Shown here: piece after piece, positions 63,413-64,000 of the stretch
How the letters are laid out: every line of letters begins with the position of its first letter
Numbering within the stretch: the first letter of the stretch is position 1
From: Glaciecola sp964621345
Lineage (GTDB): Bacteria > Pseudomonadota > Gammaproteobacteria > Enterobacterales > Alteromonadaceae
DNA length: 64,000 nucleotides
Reading direction: 5' to 3'
Assembly (NCBI GenBank): GCA_964621345.1
Contig: CAZUON010000001.1
Coordinates: 124,001 to 188,000 of the forward strand
Notes under the pieces: model-generated
The model's database searches: none
The model's input: the letters and a program-made list of their open reading frames with translations, nothing else
What the model was told of the DNA's origin: nothing
Made by a program: the position numbers and the translations under genes

Positions 63413-63481
63413 ATCCCCGATTTCTCGGGGATGACGTGCATTTTGGTACGACGTGCATTTTGGCATGACGCGGGTTTTGTC
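63413..63481. repeat. REP-like hairpin plus 17-bp imperfect tandem repeat
   Basis: Stem ATCCCCGA / TCGGGGAT (63413-63432), then about three copies of a 17-base unit: ATGACGTGCATTTTGGT, ACGACGTGCATTTTGGC and a degraded ATGACGCGGGTTTTGTC. Located in the gap between the unknown exported protein and fldA. Confidence 0.7.
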
Positions 63482-63545
63482 GCTACGCGTGCTTTAAGAT
63501 GGTGTTTCTTCGTCGCTTACTTTTACAAGGTGCGATACTAGGTTC

Positions 63546-64000
63546 TTACTCCAACTCAGCTAAACACATTTCTTCTTTAATTTGAGCACACCAGGCTTTA
63601 ACGCGTTCTTCGGTTAACTCAGGTTGACGATCTTCGTCTATGCCCAGACCAACAAAGTGGTCATCGTCAGCCATGCCTTTAGAGGCTTCAAATTCATAGC
63701 TTTCAGTAGGCCATTGACCAATCAAAATAGCGCCTTTAGGCTCAACGATATCTCGAATCATACCCATTGCATCTAAAAAGTACTCTGCGTAGTCTTCTTG
63801 ATCACCACAGCCAAATATCGCTACAAGCTTATCTTGAAATTCAATTTCTTCTAACTCAGGGAAAAAATCATCCCAGTCGCATTGCGCTTCGCCATAGTAC
63901 CAAGTGGGAATACCAAACATGAGTAAATCGAACTCGGCAATTTCTTCTTTACTGCTTTTTGCAATATCTTTTACATCAATTAGGTGCTTACCTAACTCTT
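63546..64000 (-). CDS. fldA: Flavodoxin, C-terminal part (partial)
   Basis: Long-chain flavodoxin, an FMN electron carrier. The frame is open to the right edge (EFDLLMFGIPTWYYGEAQCD with the 50s-60s flavin loop), so the N-terminal FMN-phosphate loop lies outside the window. Visible: LVAIFGCGDQEDYAEYFLDA (90s flavin loop), GAILIGQWPTESYEFEASK and FVGLGIDEDRQPELTEERV, as in FldA. An apparent ATG at 63920 is internal. fldA commonly lies near fur in gammaproteobacteria; here about 6 kb separates them. Confidence 0.95.
   Translation of the reverse strand, partial: ELGKHLIDVKDIAKSSKEEIAEFDLLMFGIPTWYYGEAQCDWDDFFPELEEIEFQDKLVAIFGCGDQEDYAEYFLDAMGMIRDIVEPKGAILIGQWPTESYEFEASKGMADDDHFVGLGIDEDRQPELTEERVKAWCAQIKEEMCLAELE

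Noticed and set aside
1..64000. CRISPR arrays, tRNA/rRNA genes, prophage or IS transposases
   Set aside because: Looked for regularly spaced repeats, cloverleaf-like stretches and transposase or phage proteins; none seen.

Overview
The window reads as chromosomal sequence of a marine gammaproteobacterium of the order Alteromonadales (Glaciecola/Paraglaciecola/Alteromonas type). Support for this: low-to-medium GC, the conserved gamma blocks yejM-yejL/yejK and pabB-nudL-sdaA, a typical CysB, class I fumarase, YbiT and TrhO, a PEP-CTERM protein, and several M3/M14/M61 peptidases. The genus is inferred, not proven. No tRNA, rRNA, CRISPR array, prophage or transposase gene was seen. Coding density is high and most genes are housekeeping.

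Layout. 1-1.5 kb: end of a valine-degradation cluster (3-hydroxyisobutyryl-CoA hydrolase, mmsB). 1.5-6.3 kb: yejM-yejL facing yejK, a tandem PTPS-like protein and an M23 peptidase. 6.3-13 kb: gnd, M61 peptidase, DUF962 protein, pfkA, DUF6279 lipoprotein, yigZ. 13-20.5 kb: the most accessory-like part, with a lipoprotein M3 peptidase, a repeat-rich gap holding the remnant of a response-regulator/TPR paralogue, a PEP-CTERM protein, a small secreted protein, a META lipoprotein, and a compact YHYH-MORN-SCO operon. 20.5-30.8 kb: response regulator with TPRs, trhO, EF-hand protein, ybaK, an orphan bufferin-like (DUF2282) precursor, a DEAD-box helicase, scoAB with a divergent LysR gene, rhlE. 30.8-38 kb: mscS-type channel, old yellow enzyme, ybiT, a soluble histidine kinase with a membrane-anchored partner, cysB. 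38-45 kb: sdaA, nudL, pabB, fumarase, rmuC. 45-53.3 kb: exported endonuclease-like lipoprotein, a MerR/TipAS regulator lying between two copies of a GGGGTCAGTGTTAAT hairpin, and a five-gene minus-strand operon (cvfB-like, OsmC, an unknown anchored protein, a Tat-exported TIM-barrel lipoprotein, a serine hydrolase). That operon is interrupted by a 100-N scaffold gap whose flanks are the same 55 bases. 53.4-57.5 kb: pxpABC-dat, then fur. 57.6-64 kb: chemoreceptor, M14 peptidase, an unknown exported protein, REP-like repeats and the end of fldA running off the window.

How the genes work together. Central carbon enzymes (gnd, pfkA, fumarase, scoAB, sdaA, mmsB) and scavenging of peptides and amino acids (M3, M14, M61, pxpABC, dat) dominate. 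This suits a heterotroph living on protein- and carbohydrate-rich marine organic matter. The best candidates for poorly described biology are the YHYH-MORN-SCO operon (possible metal handling), the lone DUF2282 precursor, the tandem PTPS-like protein with one degenerate domain, and the hairpin repeats around the MerR gene.
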